64,000 bases of DNA from Paracidovorax anthurii (GCF_003269065.1 NZ_QLTA01000002.1:171666-235665), one strand, 5' to 3'. Shown: positions 36,790 to 46,743, counted from the stretch's first letter. Notes: generated from the letters alone by a model not told the origin. Made by a program: numbers and translations.

Positions 36790-38916
36790 ATGACCATAGG
36801 AAAAACCACCCCGCTCCTGCTCGCAGCCCTGGCCCTGTCATCGTGTGGCGGGGGGGGCGGCGCCAACGTCGATTACGACTTCAATGTCCGCCCCAGCTAC
36901 CTCTCCGGGCTGCAGCAGACCACCTACGACGGCGTGGGCGACGACCTGCTCACCGCCGGCATGGGCCGCACCGGCCTGCAGGACACGCAGGCGCCGGGCT
37001 ACCAGGGCAGCCAGCCCACGGCCGAGGAGCTGCGGCGCAACGCCATCTTCGCGAACTACCGCGCGCTGGTGGACATCACCGACGCGGGCGGCTACGGCAC
37101 CCTCTACGGCCCCAACGTGGATGCCCAGGGCCGGGTGACCACGGGCGAGGGCCTGATCGCCGGCGTGGAGGCCATCGCCTATTCGGACGACGGCACCGGG
37201 CGGCGCAACATCACGCTCATGGTCCAGGTGCCCGATTCGTTCGACCGCGCGCGGCCCTGCATCGTGACCGCGACCGCCTCGGGCTCGCGCGGCATCTACG
37301 GCGGCATCGCCACGGGCGAATGGGGCCTGAAGCGCGGCTGCGCGGTGGCCTACACCGACAAGGGCACGGGCACGTCGCCGCACGACCTGCAGAACGACAC
37401 GGTAGCCCTGATCGACGGCACCCGCACGACGGCCACGCTCGCGGGCACGCGCGCGGCCTTCAACGCGGGCCTCTCGGCCGACGAGCTGGCCGCCTTCAAC
37501 GCGGCCACGCCCCGGCGGCTGGCCTTCAAGCACGCACACTCGGGCCAGAACCCCGAGAAGGACTGGGGCACCGCCACGCTGCAGGCGGTGGAGTTCGCCT
37601 TCTACATGATCAACGACCGCTTCGGCGATCTCTCGCCCGGGGGGCAGCGGCTGCGCAACTACAAGCCCGCCAACACCATCGTGATCGCGTCGAGCCTCTC
37701 CAACGGCGGCGGCGCGGCCATCGCCGCGGCCGAGCAGGACACGCAGGGCCTGATCGACGGCGTGGCCGTGTCGGAGCCGGCGGTGCAGATGCCCGCCAAC
37801 GCGGGCGTCACCGTGCAGCGCGGCGGGCGCAACGTGGCCGTCAACGGCCGCCCGCTCATCGACTTCGTGACCGAGGCGCACCTCTACCAGTCCTGCGCGG
37901 CCCTCGCGCCCTCGCTCGCCTCCACCCCCTTCGCGGCGACCTTCGCGACCAGCTTCGCTGACCCGGCGTTCCCCGTGGCGCCCAACCGCTGCGCGGCGCT
38001 GCGCGCGCAGGGCCTGCTCACGGCCACGACCACCAGCGCCCAGGCCGAGGAGGCCCTGGCCCGCCTGGTGGCCTACGGCTGGGAGCCCGAATCCGGCGTG
38101 CAGCATGCGTCCTTCGCGGCATTCGAGGTGGCGCCGGCCATCGCCGTCACCTTCGCCAGCGCGCTGTCGCGCACCGGCGTGAGGGACAACCTCTGCGGCT
38201 ACAGCTTCGCGGCCACGTCGGCCACCGGGGCGGTGACGGCCCTCGCGCCCGCGGTGCTGGCCGACATGTTCGCCACCGGCAGCGGCATTCCGCCCACGGT
38301 GGGCGTGCAGATCGTCAACGACCGCAGCCGGGGCGCGCCCGCGCGCGACCTGTTCTCGTTCAACGCGGCCGGCGTGCCGACCTGGAACTTCGACGGCGCG
38401 CTGTGCCTGCGCAACCTCGTGACCGGCTCCGACGCGGCGGCGCTGCGCCTGCAGGCGGGGCTCGACGAGACGCGGCGCAACGGCAACCTGCGCGGCAAGC
38501 CCGCGATCATCGTGCACGGCCGCGACGACGCGCTGCTGCCCGTGAACCACACGTCGCGGCCCTACACGGCCCTCAACCGCCGGGTCGAGGGCGCGGCCAG
38601 CCAGCTGCGCTACATCGAGGTGACGAACGCCCAGCACTTCGACGGCTTCATCGGCCTCACGGCCGCGCTGCCCGGCTACGACACGCGCTACGTGCCGCTG
38701 CACGTGTACCTGAACCGCGCGCTCGACGCGATGTACGAGCACCTGGTCAACGGCCAGCCCCTACCGCCGAGCCAGGTGGTGCGCACGGTGCCGCGCGGCG
38801 GCACGCCCGGCGCCGCGCCCGCCATCACGGCGGCCAACGTGCCGGCCATCGCGGCCACGCCGGCCGCGGGCAACGTGATCACGGTCACGAGCGGCGCGAT
38901 CTCCGTGCCGGACTGA
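36790..38916 (+). CDS. D-(-)-3-hydroxybutyrate oligomer hydrolase
   Basis: The 708-residue protein has a lipoprotein-type N-terminus (LLLAALALSSCGGGGG, lipobox Cys at residue 19). It matches the 3HB-oligomer hydrolase family (EC 3.1.1.22), which cleaves 3HB dimers and oligomers from polyhydroxybutyrate breakdown. The catalytic serine is S304 within ASSLSNGGGAA; other family segments (GEWGLKRGCAVAYTDKGTGT, and IVHGRDDALLPVNHT with the histidine and aspartate region) are present. GGAGG precedes the start. The downstream phasin gene supports a PHB role. A lipobox suggests envelope location, whereas some homologues are described as extracellular. Confidence 0.92.
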   Translation: MTIGKTTPLLLAALALSSCGGGGGANVDYDFNVRPSYLSGLQQTTYDGVGDDLLTAGMGRTGLQDTQAPGYQGSQPTAEELRRNAIFANYRALVDITDAGGYGTLYGPNVDAQGRVTTGEGLIAGVEAIAYSDDGTGRRNITLMVQVPDSFDRARPCIVTATASGSRGIYGGIATGEWGLKRGCAVAYTDKGTGTSPHDLQNDTVALIDGTRTTATLAGTRAAFNAGLSADELAAFNAATPRRLAFKHAHSGQNPEKDWGTATLQAVEFAFYMINDRFGDLSPGGQRLRNYKPANTIVIASSLSNGGGAAIAAAEQDTQGLIDGVAVSEPAVQMPANAGVTVQRGGRNVAVNGRPLIDFVTEAHLYQSCAALAPSLASTPFAATFATSFADPAFPVAPNRCAALRAQGLLTATTTSAQAEEALARLVAYGWEPESGVQHASFAAFEVAPAIAVTFASALSRTGVRDNLCGYSFAATSATGAVTALAPAVLADMFATGSGIPPTVGVQIVNDRSRGAPARDLFSFNAAGVPTWNFDGALCLRNLVTGSDAAALRLQAGLDETRRNGNLRGKPAIIVHGRDDALLPVNHTSRPYTALNRRVEGAASQLRYIEVTNAQHFDGFIGLTAALPGYDTRYVPLHVYLNRALDAMYEHLVNGQPLPPSQVVRTVPRGGTPGAAPAITAANVPAIAATPAAGNVITVTSGAISVPD

Positions 38917-39047
38917 CACGGCACCCGAAGCGGCCGCGCGCTGGCGCCGCGGGCGCGCCAAACCCCCGCCCGGGGCGGGGTTGCTGCGGCCCGCAGGGCG
39001 CGGGCCGGGGCTAGAGTGGGGGCAGCCCCACTTTCAGGAGAGTCGCC

Positions 39048-39452
39048 ATGCCTGTCCGATCTTCCCGGCAAACCCGCTCCCTGGCCCGCCAGGGCACCGC
39101 CCTGGCGATGGCCGTGCCGCCCGTCGTGGCCCACCGCGTGGCGCGCATGGCGCTGGCGGGCGCCATGCCCTCGGAGAGAGACCAGCGCGAATTCGGCCGC
39201 ATGGTGGCCGAGAAGCAATGGGCGTTCGCCCGCTCCTGGGCCGCCATGGGCATGCAGGCCCTGCGGGCGCAGCAGACCCTGGGCGCCGCGATGCTGCGGC
39301 TCTGGTGGACGCCCTGGAGCCTCGCGGCCGGCCCGGCGCTGGCCCGGCAATGGCAGGATGCCGCCGCCGGCGTGCTCGGCAAGGGCCTCGCGCCCGTGCG
39401 GCAGACGGCCGTGGCGAATGCCCGCCGGCTGTCGCGCACGCCGCTGGGGTGA
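39048..39452 (+). CDS. polyhydroxyalkanoate granule-associated phasin-like protein
   Basis: The 134-residue basic, amphipathic-helical protein matches my recollection of the short PHA granule phasins of this group. It contains VPPVVAHRVARMALAGAMPS, EFGRMVAEKQWAFARSWAAM and RLWWTPWSLAAGP. Phasins coat PHB granules and control their size. It lies 131 bp after the 3HB-oligomer hydrolase gene in the same direction, which supports the call. A GC-rich hairpin (around 38962-38985) lies in the gap but lacks a T-run. Confidence 0.72.
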   Translation: MPVRSSRQTRSLARQGTALAMAVPPVVAHRVARMALAGAMPSERDQREFGRMVAEKQWAFARSWAAMGMQALRAQQTLGAAMLRLWWTPWSLAAGPALARQWQDAAAGVLGKGLAPVRQTAVANARRLSRTPLG

Positions 39453-39456
39453 AACC

Positions 39457-39720
39457 ACAACCCCCTGTGGCGTTGCGCGCCTCGGTGCAGCCGCCAGAGG
39501 CAGCAGCTCTTCAGTGCCGTCCAAGCCTGCGCAGGCAGGCTTGGAGCCGCGGCCTTCAGCCCCTTCTCCTGCGGGAAGGGGGACGACGCCGGTGGCCGGG
39601 CCAAGCCCGCTCCACGGCGTCCGCTGGCATGGTCTGCTCCGCGGCCTCCGGACGAGGGACGCAGCGCCGGTTTCATGCGTCGCGGGTGGCGCGCAGCGCT
39701 ATGGAAATGGATATGGGTTT
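39457..39720 (+). repeat. intergenic repeat, copy A (inverted relative to 40735-40912)
   Basis: Blocks CAACCCCCTGTGGCG (39457-39472) and GGGAAGGGGGACGACGCCGG through CACGGCGTCCGCTGGC and CTGCTCCGCGGCC (39573-39645) recur in reverse complement at 40735-40912, with a few mismatches and small insertions. The two copies face each other around the SnoaL-like gene. No protein is encoded; open frames here are by-products. Confidence 0.8.
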
Positions 39721-40058
39721 GCCATCCAGGAGAAAACCAGGCGCGAAGCGGCAGGCCGTGCGGCAGCACGGCAAAGCGAAGCAACGCAGTGATCTTTTGG
39801 ATTGCGGAGCCGCAGGGCAGGGCCCGTCAGGTCCGGTCGTCGGCCGGGCGCGGGCCGTGCGGCCGCTGGTGGTGGCGCGCGCGCTGGGGATGGCAGGGCG
39901 CGTGCGCGCAAAAGAGGTGGCGGTAGCGCGTGGGCGCGCAGGGAGTGGCCTTGGGGGGCTGGAACCGGTTGTCGGGGGTCATGGCGGTCTTCCGTTCCTG
40001 GGGCGGGGAGGGGGCCGGCACGCCGCCCCATCCAGGCGGCGCGCCGTGCCGGCGGGCG
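39721..40058. other. gap without a supported gene
   Basis: The 338 bp between repeat copy A and the SnoaL-like gene stop hold overlapping Arg/Pro-rich frames on the minus strand (e.g. a 51-codon frame from ATG 39982) but none has recognisable protein character. No RNA signature is seen. Confidence 0.5.
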
Positions 40059-40538
40059 TTACTTCGCGGCGACCTTCTCGGGCATGGCCGAGGAGTGGTG
40101 GTGGGCGATCTTCCAGTCGCCGCCGGTGTACTCGTACACGTAGGTGTAGCGGGCATGCACCTTCTTGCCGTCCTTGAACGTGAACGTGTAGGTGCCCACG
40201 TCCTGCGCCACGTTGCAGCCGATCTTGACCACGCGGCTGTCGATCTTGCCTTGCGGATGGCCCTTCAGGAACTTCACGAAGTAGTCATGGATCTGGGGGC
40301 TCGTCGTGCGCGGCTGGTTGGACACGGTGGCCAGCAGCACGCCATCGGGCGCGTAGTTGGCCACGACCTTGTCCGGATCGAGCGTCTGCAGCGACGCGTT
40401 CCAGCGGTCGAAGAGGGCCGTCACCTGTTGCTCGGTGACGGGCTGGCAGCCTGCTGCGGCGGCCGGGGCCTGTGCGAACACAGGGGCCGAGAGGCCAAGC
40501 ACGGTGGCTGCGATGGAAGCTGCGCGGATCATGGTCAT
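40059..40538 (-). CDS. exported SnoaL-like/DUF4440 protein (SgcJ/EcaC family)
   Basis: The 159-residue protein has a signal peptide (MTMIRAASIAATVLGLSAPV, cleavage near FAQA at about residue 23) and one NTF2-like fold typical of the SgcJ/EcaC family (LFDRWNASLQTLDPDKVVAN, YTFTFKDGKKVHARYTYVYE). These domains act as small-molecule binding or isomerase folds; the ligand is unknown. The start at 40538 has an AAGGAAAG ribosome site; longer frames upstream do not. It is isolated between the two inverted copies of the intergenic repeat. Confidence 0.8.
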   Translation of the reverse strand: MTMIRAASIAATVLGLSAPVFAQAPAAAAGCQPVTEQQVTALFDRWNASLQTLDPDKVVANYAPDGVLLATVSNQPRTTSPQIHDYFVKFLKGHPQGKIDSRVVKIGCNVAQDVGTYTFTFKDGKKVHARYTYVYEYTGGDWKIAHHHSSAMPEKVAAK

Positions 40539-40734
40539 GAAACTTTCCTTGAGGTCGATGATGTCGCCGTTTCCGGCGCCGCCCCGTCGATCGGGGCAGG
40601 ACTTCATTGTTCGGCGCGCGCATTAACCCAGCCCTGACAGCCGCGTGAAAGTGCGCTGACGCGCACATGAACGCAGGATGAATGCGCGCGCTCCCCCGGC
40701 CCGGCATTTCTCGCGCAGCACGAAGGATGGCGCG

Positions 40735-40912
40735 CCTCGGTTTTTCATGGCGCGGCGGATGGCGCCCGCGCTGCGCTTCCCGTCCGATGGCCGCGGAGCA
40801 GGCCACGCCAGCGGACGCCGTGGAGCGGGCTCCGCCCGGCCACCGGCGTCGTCCCCCTTCCCGCGCGCAGCGCGAGAGAAGGGGGAAGGCGCGCAGCGCC
40901 ACAGGGGGTTGC
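40735..40912 (-). repeat. intergenic repeat, copy B (reverse complement of 39457-39720)
   Basis: It carries the same blocks as copy A on the opposite strand: GCCGCGGAGCAG, GCCAGCGGACGCCGTG, CCGGCGTCGTCCCCCTTCCC and CGCCACAGGGGGTTG. Copy B has a CGCGCGCAGCGCGAGAG insertion in place of the sequence in A near 39560. It ends five bases before the response-regulator stop (40917). Confidence 0.8.
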
Positions 40913-40916
40913 CCCC

Positions 40917-41609
<693 letters not shown>

Positions 41610-41658
41610 CGGGTCGCCTCCTGGCGGGGCTCGGGAAGGGGAGAGGGGGTGGTCGGGG

Positions 41659-43335
41659 TCATGCGGTACGTTGCTCGGGCGCCGGCGCGGCGGGTGCTTC
41701 CACGCAGTCCTGCGGCAGGTGGATGCGCACCGCGGTGCCGCCGGGCTGGGTGCTGTGGATGGTGATGGCGCCGCGGTGGGCCTCGACGATCGACTGGGCG
41801 ATGGACAGGCCGATGCCCGTGCCGTCCGCGCGGTGCGCGCGCGCGCGACTGCCGCGCATGAAGCGCTGGAAGACGAGCGGCAGTTCCTGCGCGTCGATGC
41901 CGATGCCTTCGTCGCGCACCTCGATGTCGAGCCCGCCGTCCGCGCCGGGCTGCCAGCCCAGCCGCACGGTGCCGCCGTCGTGCGAATAGCGCACGGCGTT
42001 GTCCAGCACGATCATGAGCGCCTGCCGCAGCCGGTCGGCGTCGGCGTGCAGCAGGGGGGCGTCGGCCAGCTCGTCGTCGTCCGGGGAGGGGGATCCGCCG
42101 GGGGGGGATTCCAGGCGCACGTGGATGCCGTGCAGGGCGCCCAGCGCCTCGGCCTGCTCGGCCGCGTCGCGCAGCAGGGCGCCCAGGCACATGCGGCCGG
42201 GCCGTATCGCGAGCCGGTCGGCCTCCGCGCGGGCCACGAGCATCAGGTCCTCGACCACGCCGGTGAGCTGCTCCACGGCGCCCACGATGCGCGCCAGGGT
42301 CTGGCGGTATTCGGTGGCCGGACGGTCGCCGCCGCGCAGGGCGATCTCGGCCTCGCCGCGGATGGCGGTGGCGGGGGTGCGCAGCTCGTGGCTCAGGTCG
42401 GCGAAGAGCTGCCGGCGGCGCTCGTCGCTGCGCTGCAGCGCCTCGTGGGCGGTGCGCAGCTCGGCGGTGCGGGCTTCCACGGCGTCTTCCAGGCGCCGCC
42501 GCGCGGCGTCGGCCATGCGGTGGTGCTCCTGCAGCTCGGCAGCCATGGCGTTGAAGTGCTCGGCCACGCGGTCGAATTCGTCGCCCGAGCCGGTCTCCAC
42601 CCGGTGGTCGAGCGCGCCGGCCTGCAGGGCGCGGGTGCCGGCGAGCAGGCGGTCCAGCGGCCGCTGCAGGCGGCGCGTGAGGTGCACCGCGAGCACGATG
42701 GCGGTGGCCAGCGTGAGCACCGCCAGGCCCACGGCCTGGGTGCGCAGCTCGTGCAGGCCGCGTTCGGTGTCGGCGCGGGCGATGGGCACGGCGCGGCGCT
42801 GCCGCTCGATGGCGCCGCTCAGCAGCTCGCGCAGGTCGCGGCCGTTCGCCATGTCGAACACCTGGTTCAGCTCCTGCCACACCGAGGCGAACTCCGACCC
42901 GGGCTGCAGCGGCTGCAGCAGCATGAGGCGCGCCTGCACGGCGGCGATGTTGTTGTCGAACAGCCGCGCGGCGGCGTTCAGTTCGCGCACCTCGGGCGGT
43001 GTCTCGATGCCCTCGTGCTCGGCCATCTCGGCCCAGAGCGCGGTGTCGCGCTCCGTAAGCTGGCGCAACTGGGCCGCGTTCTTCTTCATGCTGGCCAGCA
43101 GCGCGTCGCGCACCTCGACCGAGGCATCGACGTTCATGAGCCGCTGCGAGGCCCACACGCGCAGGCGCTGCTTGTTGGCGGCCAGCTCATTCAGCTCGGA
43201 GAGGATGTCGCTCGCCAGGCGGCTGTGCTGGGTGAAGTTGTAGACGCGGGTCGATCCCCAGTAGACGAAGGTGGCCTGGGCGCACACCAGCGCCACCAGC
43301 GCGGCGAAGGCCAGGGAGAGGCGCAGTCGGAACAT
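41659..43335 (-). CDS. sensor histidine kinase with long periplasmic domain
   Basis: The 558-residue kinase has membrane segments at about residues 7-25 (LAFAALVALVCAQATFVYW) and about 207-225 (AVGLAVLTLATAIVLAVHL). The periplasmic part between them is a long helical four-helix-type sensor. HAMP, HisKA with ADLSHELRTPATAI (H317) and HATPase_c (IVLDNAVRYSHDGG, DEGIGID, GTGIGLSIAQ) follow. It pairs with the OmpR-type regulator downstream. The start at 43335 lies 14 bp after the hemH stop, so all three genes may be co-transcribed. The stimulus is unknown. Confidence 0.9.
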   Translation of the reverse strand: MFRLRLSLAFAALVALVCAQATFVYWGSTRVYNFTQHSRLASDILSELNELAANKQRLRVWASQRLMNVDASVEVRDALLASMKKNAAQLRQLTERDTALWAEMAEHEGIETPPEVRELNAAARLFDNNIAAVQARLMLLQPLQPGSEFASVWQELNQVFDMANGRDLRELLSGAIERQRRAVPIARADTERGLHELRTQAVGLAVLTLATAIVLAVHLTRRLQRPLDRLLAGTRALQAGALDHRVETGSGDEFDRVAEHFNAMAAELQEHHRMADAARRRLEDAVEARTAELRTAHEALQRSDERRRQLFADLSHELRTPATAIRGEAEIALRGGDRPATEYRQTLARIVGAVEQLTGVVEDLMLVARAEADRLAIRPGRMCLGALLRDAAEQAEALGALHGIHVRLESPPGGSPSPDDDELADAPLLHADADRLRQALMIVLDNAVRYSHDGGTVRLGWQPGADGGLDIEVRDEGIGIDAQELPLVFQRFMRGSRARAHRADGTGIGLSIAQSIVEAHRGAITIHSTQPGGTAVRIHLPQDCVEAPAAPAPEQRTA

Positions 43336-43349
43336 GGGGACTCCTGGGG

Positions 43350-44390
43350 CTAGGCGACGGGCGCGGGCTCTTCCCAGCCCGCGAGGTGCTGCCGCGCGAT
43401 CTGGCTCAGGGCGGTGATCCAGGCGTTGTCGCCGTTCAGGCAGGGGATGTAGCGGAACTCGCTGCCGCCCGCGTGCAGGAAGGCTTCGCGCGCTTCCTGG
43501 TTGATCTCCTCCAGCGTCTCCAGGCAGTCGCTGGTGAAGCCGGGGCACATCACGTCCACGCTGCGCGTGCCGCCCCGGGCCATGGCGACGAGCGTGGGCT
43601 CGGTGTAGGGCTCCAGCCACTTCGCCTTGCCGAAGCGGGACTGGAAGGTCACGCGCCAGCGCTCCGGCGGCAGCCCCAGGGCCCCGGCCAGCAGCGACGC
43701 GGTGGCCAGGCATTCATCCCGGTAGGGGTCGCCGCGCAGCACGGCGCGCTCGGGAATGCCGTGGAAGCTCATCACCAGTTGCTCGGCGGGGCCGCCCTCG
43801 CGCTGCCAGTGCGCGTGCACGCTCTGCGCCAGCGCGGCGATGTAGCCGGGGTGGTCGTGGTAGGTGTTCACGAAGCGCAGCTCCGGCAGGCGCCGCGTGC
43901 GCGTGGCATAGGCGCACACGTCGTCCACCACGCTGGCCGTGGTGGTGCCCGAATACTGCGGATAGAGCGGCAGCACCAGCACGCGCTCCACGCCCTCGGC
44001 CTGCAGGGCCTGCAGCTGCGCGGCGATGGACGGCTGGCCGTAGCGCATCGCGTGGCGCACCGGCACGCGCAGGCCGGCCTCGCCCAGCCAGCCGCGCAGC
44101 AGCGTGGCCTGCCGCTGCGTCCACACGGCGAGCGGCGAGCCTTCGGGCATCCAGATGCTGGCGTACTTGGCGGCGGATTTGGCGGGGCGCACGCGCAGGA
44201 TGATGCCGTGCAGGATGGGCAGCCAGGCCAGGCGCGGGATCTCGACGATGCGCGGATCGGAGAGGAACTGCGCCAGGTAGCGCCGCAGCGCGGGCGCCGT
44301 GGGCGCATCGGGGGTGCCCAGGTTGCACAGCAGCACGGCGGTGCGGGGCGGCGGGGCGGGCTGGAAGCGGTCTGCGGCGGGTGCGGGCAT
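43350..44390 (-). CDS. hemH: ferrochelatase
   Basis: HemH (346 aa; E. coli 320) inserts Fe2+ into protoporphyrin IX in the last step of heme synthesis at the inner membrane. The active-site histidine lies in SFHGIPERAV (about residue 209), followed by TFQSRFGKAKWLEPYTEPTL and CPGFTSDCLETLEEI, a family signature. The N-terminal segment AVLLCNLGTPDAPTAPALR is standard. The ATG at 44390 is chosen since upstream residues are non-homologous. It is divergent from the HAD hydrolase gene with 83 bp between starts. Confidence 0.96.
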   Translation of the reverse strand: MPAPAADRFQPAPPPRTAVLLCNLGTPDAPTAPALRRYLAQFLSDPRIVEIPRLAWLPILHGIILRVRPAKSAAKYASIWMPEGSPLAVWTQRQATLLRGWLGEAGLRVPVRHAMRYGQPSIAAQLQALQAEGVERVLVLPLYPQYSGTTTASVVDDVCAYATRTRRLPELRFVNTYHDHPGYIAALAQSVHAHWQREGGPAEQLVMSFHGIPERAVLRGDPYRDECLATASLLAGALGLPPERWRVTFQSRFGKAKWLEPYTEPTLVAMARGGTRSVDVMCPGFTSDCLETLEEINQEAREAFLHAGGSEFRYIPCLNGDNAWITALSQIARQHLAGWEEPAPVA

Positions 44391-44473
44391 GGAATGCGTC
44401 GGAATGGAAAGGGGCGTTCGTGCGCCAAGGGCCGCAGGCATTGTGGCAAAAGGCTGCGCTATTCTCGGCCACC

Positions 44474-45229
44474 ATGCTCGACACCGCCCGCATTCGCGCC
44501 ATTACCCTCGATCTCGACGACACCCTCTGGCCGATCTGGCCCACCATCGGCCGTGCCGAACAGGTGCTGCGCGCCTGGCTCACGCCGCGCGCGCCGGCCA
44601 CCGCGGCGCTGCTGGCCGATGCCGGGGCCGCCGCCGAGATCCGCGCCGAGGTGGTGCAGGCCCATGCCCACCTCGGCCACGACCTGAGCGCCCTGCGCCG
44701 TGAAAGCATCCGCGCGGCCCTGCGGCGGGCCGGCGACGACGAGTCGCTCACCGATGCGGCGTTCGATCTTTTCTTCGCCGAGCGCCAGCGCGTGGAGCTG
44801 TACGACGACGCCATCGCTGCGCTCGAATTCCTGGCCATGCGCCATCCGCTGCTGGCGTTGACCAACGGCAACGCCAACCTGGGCCTGATCGGCATCGACC
44901 GCTACTTCCAGGGCAGCGTGACGGCGCGCGAGTTCGGCGTGGCCAAGCCCGATCCGCGCATCTTCCATGAGGCGGCCGGGCGCCTCGGCGTGGCGCCGGA
45001 AGCGGTGCTGCACGTGGGCGACGATGCCACGCTCGATGCCTGCGGCGCGCGGCAGGCCGGCATGCAGGCCGTCTGGATCAACCGGGGCGGCGCGGCGTGG
45101 CCGCACGGGGGCGAGGCCCCGGCCACCGTGGAAGACCTCACGGGCCTGTGCCGCCTGCTCGCGCCCGCGCTGGGCGCCGCTCACCAGCGCAGCGGCGAGC
45201 TGCCCGGCGGCTCCGAGCGCCTTTCGTAG
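44474..45229 (+). CDS. HAD-superfamily hydrolase
   Basis: The 251-residue haloacid dehalogenase-type phosphatase has the DxDxT motif at D13-L-D15-D-T (TLDLDDTLWP), motif II LALTNGN near residue 140, and the motif III/IV region KPDPRIFHEAAGRLGV with LHVGDDATLDACGARQAGM. A helical cap occupies about residues 20-110. These features fit subfamily I phosphatases; the substrate cannot be deduced. Its 3' end overlaps the convergent CoA-transferase gene by 49 bp. Its last 20 residues (AHQRSGELPGGSERLS) may be poorly conserved. Confidence 0.85.
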   Translation: MLDTARIRAITLDLDDTLWPIWPTIGRAEQVLRAWLTPRAPATAALLADAGAAAEIRAEVVQAHAHLGHDLSALRRESIRAALRRAGDDESLTDAAFDLFFAERQRVELYDDAIAALEFLAMRHPLLALTNGNANLGLIGIDRYFQGSVTAREFGVAKPDPRIFHEAAGRLGVAPEAVLHVGDDATLDACGARQAGMQAVWINRGGAAWPHGGEAPATVEDLTGLCRLLAPALGAAHQRSGELPGGSERLS

Positions 45230-46560
45230 CGCGCCGGCGTGCGTTCCAGCACGGCGCTGGGGCGCACGGCCCGCAACCGGCCGAAGCCCGAATCCACTTC
45301 TTCCAGGTAGGGGCCGAAATCCGGCTTCGCGGCCTGCAGCCCGCCGGGCACGCGGCCCAGGCCGCGCAGCCAGTGCCCCGTCTGCGCGAGCGACACCTGC
45401 ACATGCCAGCTACCGCCCTCCTGCTGCTGGCGGCGCAGCGCGGCCGCCGCGCCGAAGGCCATGAGCCAGCCGCTGGCCTGGTCGAGGATCTGCATCGGCA
45501 GCGCGCGCGGCCGGCCGCTGCCGTCGGCCTCGCCCTCGGCGTGGTTGAAGCCCATGGCGGTCTGCACCAGCGAATCGAAGCCCCGGCGGCCGGCCCATGG
45601 GCCCTGCGTGCCATAGGCCGTGAGCGACACGCAGACGATGCCCGGGCGCCGCCCGGCCAGCGCCTGCGGCGAGAACCCGAGCGCGCCCAGGCCCCCGGGC
45701 CGGTAGCCCTGCGAGAACACGTGCGCGCCTTCCGCCGCCTGCCAGAGCGCATCGCGCCCTTCGGGCGTGCGCAGTTCGGCGTGTGCCGAACGCTTGCCGC
45801 GGCTCGTGTCCGCGATCGCCTCGATGTTGGGCAGGTGCGGCGCATTGATGAGCAGGGTGTCCGCGCCCAGCGCGGCCAGCGCGCGCCCGGCCACCGGGCC
45901 GGCGAGCACGCGGGTGAGGTCGAGCACGCGCACGCCGGCCAGCGGCCGCGCGCCGTCCGCCAGCGGCGGCAGCGCCAGGGGCGGCGCATCGCCGATGCGT
46001 TCGATCGACATTGCCGGCTGTGCGGCGATGGCCTGTCCCTGGGGCGTGGCGTCCCACCCGGCGAAGGTGCGCAGCGCGGTGGCCACCAGCCCGCGTTCGG
46101 CGGCGGCGGTCTCGAAATCCAGCGCGCCCCAGCCGGCCATCGCCCGCTCGGCGTCGGCGCGTGCGGCGGTCTCCGGCGGCAGCCCCAGCAGCCGCAGGGC
46201 ACCGTCCCGGTGGTGGGCGAAGTTGGCGTGCACCCGCACATGGCCGTCCGCGCAGCGGTAGAGGCCCGAGAACGTGTCCCACGGGTCGGGCACCACGCCG
46301 TCCAGCGCGAACCAGCCCGAACACTCCACGGCCGCGTGCAGCGCATCGACCGACACGCGCTGGCGCTCACCGCCGCGCACGTGACCCAGCTCGCAGGCGG
46401 CCAATGCCGCGGCGGCGATGGAGGCCTGCGCCGCGGTGCCCACCGCGAACGACGACGGGAACACCGGGTCGCGCCCCGGTAGGTCGAGCCATTCGAGCGC
46501 CTGCCCGGGCAGCCCGGCCAGGCGCCACAGTGCGGCGACGGGGGAATCGGATGAAGGCAT
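45181..46560 (-). CDS. family III CoA-transferase (CaiB/BaiF)
   Basis: The 459-residue protein belongs to the CaiB/BaiF family. Features include PLAGVRVLDLTRVLAGPVAG (about 208-227), LGADTLLINAPHLPN, and GYRPGGLGALGFSPQALAG. In formyl-CoA transferase-like enzymes an aspartate near the end of this region forms the acyl intermediate. The usual N-terminal start of the family (a motif such as LAGLRVLDLSRVLAGP) is here at residue about 208. The first 200 residues instead carry a diverged copy (SFAVGTAAQASIAAAALAAC), suggesting an internal circular arrangement seen in some homologues. It overlaps the convergent HAD gene by 49 bp. Confidence 0.82.
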   Translation of the reverse strand: MPSSDSPVAALWRLAGLPGQALEWLDLPGRDPVFPSSFAVGTAAQASIAAAALAACELGHVRGGERQRVSVDALHAAVECSGWFALDGVVPDPWDTFSGLYRCADGHVRVHANFAHHRDGALRLLGLPPETAARADAERAMAGWGALDFETAAAERGLVATALRTFAGWDATPQGQAIAAQPAMSIERIGDAPPLALPPLADGARPLAGVRVLDLTRVLAGPVAGRALAALGADTLLINAPHLPNIEAIADTSRGKRSAHAELRTPEGRDALWQAAEGAHVFSQGYRPGGLGALGFSPQALAGRRPGIVCVSLTAYGTQGPWAGRRGFDSLVQTAMGFNHAEGEADGSGRPRALPMQILDQASGWLMAFGAAAALRRQQQEGGSWHVQVSLAQTGHWLRGLGRVPGGLQAAKPDFGPYLEEVDSGFGRLRAVRPSAVLERTPARYERRSEPPGSSPLRW

Positions 46561-46652
46561 GTGTGCACTCCCTTGAAGCAGCCGGTTGGGCAGGGGTTTG
46601 ACCGCAGGCCCGGCCCCGCCATGCTGGCAGAAGGCCGGAGTAAGAATGAATT

Positions 46653-46701
46653 GCTATTGAATTAATAGCAAATTATTGAATGGATACGGCGGCATGGGGC
46701 T
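46653..46701 (-). repeat. 49-bp dispersed element, copy 4
   Basis: On the minus strand: CCATG-C-CGCCGTAT, 17-base spacing kept, then GCTAT-TAATTCA-ATAGC with a perfect dyad. It lies in the gap between the CoA-transferase start and the alpha/beta-hydrolase stop. Confidence 0.75.
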
Positions 46702-46743
46702 CGTTTGGCTTCAAGCATGCATCTGCGGTGCCGCCGGCTGGCC

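Noticed and set aside
38962..38985. GC-rich hairpin between 3HB hydrolase and phasin as a terminator
   Set aside because: A stem can form but there is no T-run, so it is not called as a rho-independent terminator.
39699..40156. Several Arg/Pro-rich minus-strand frames, including 51 codons from ATG 39982
   Set aside because: Composition is that of random GC-rich DNA, the frames overlap each other, and no motif or signal is present.
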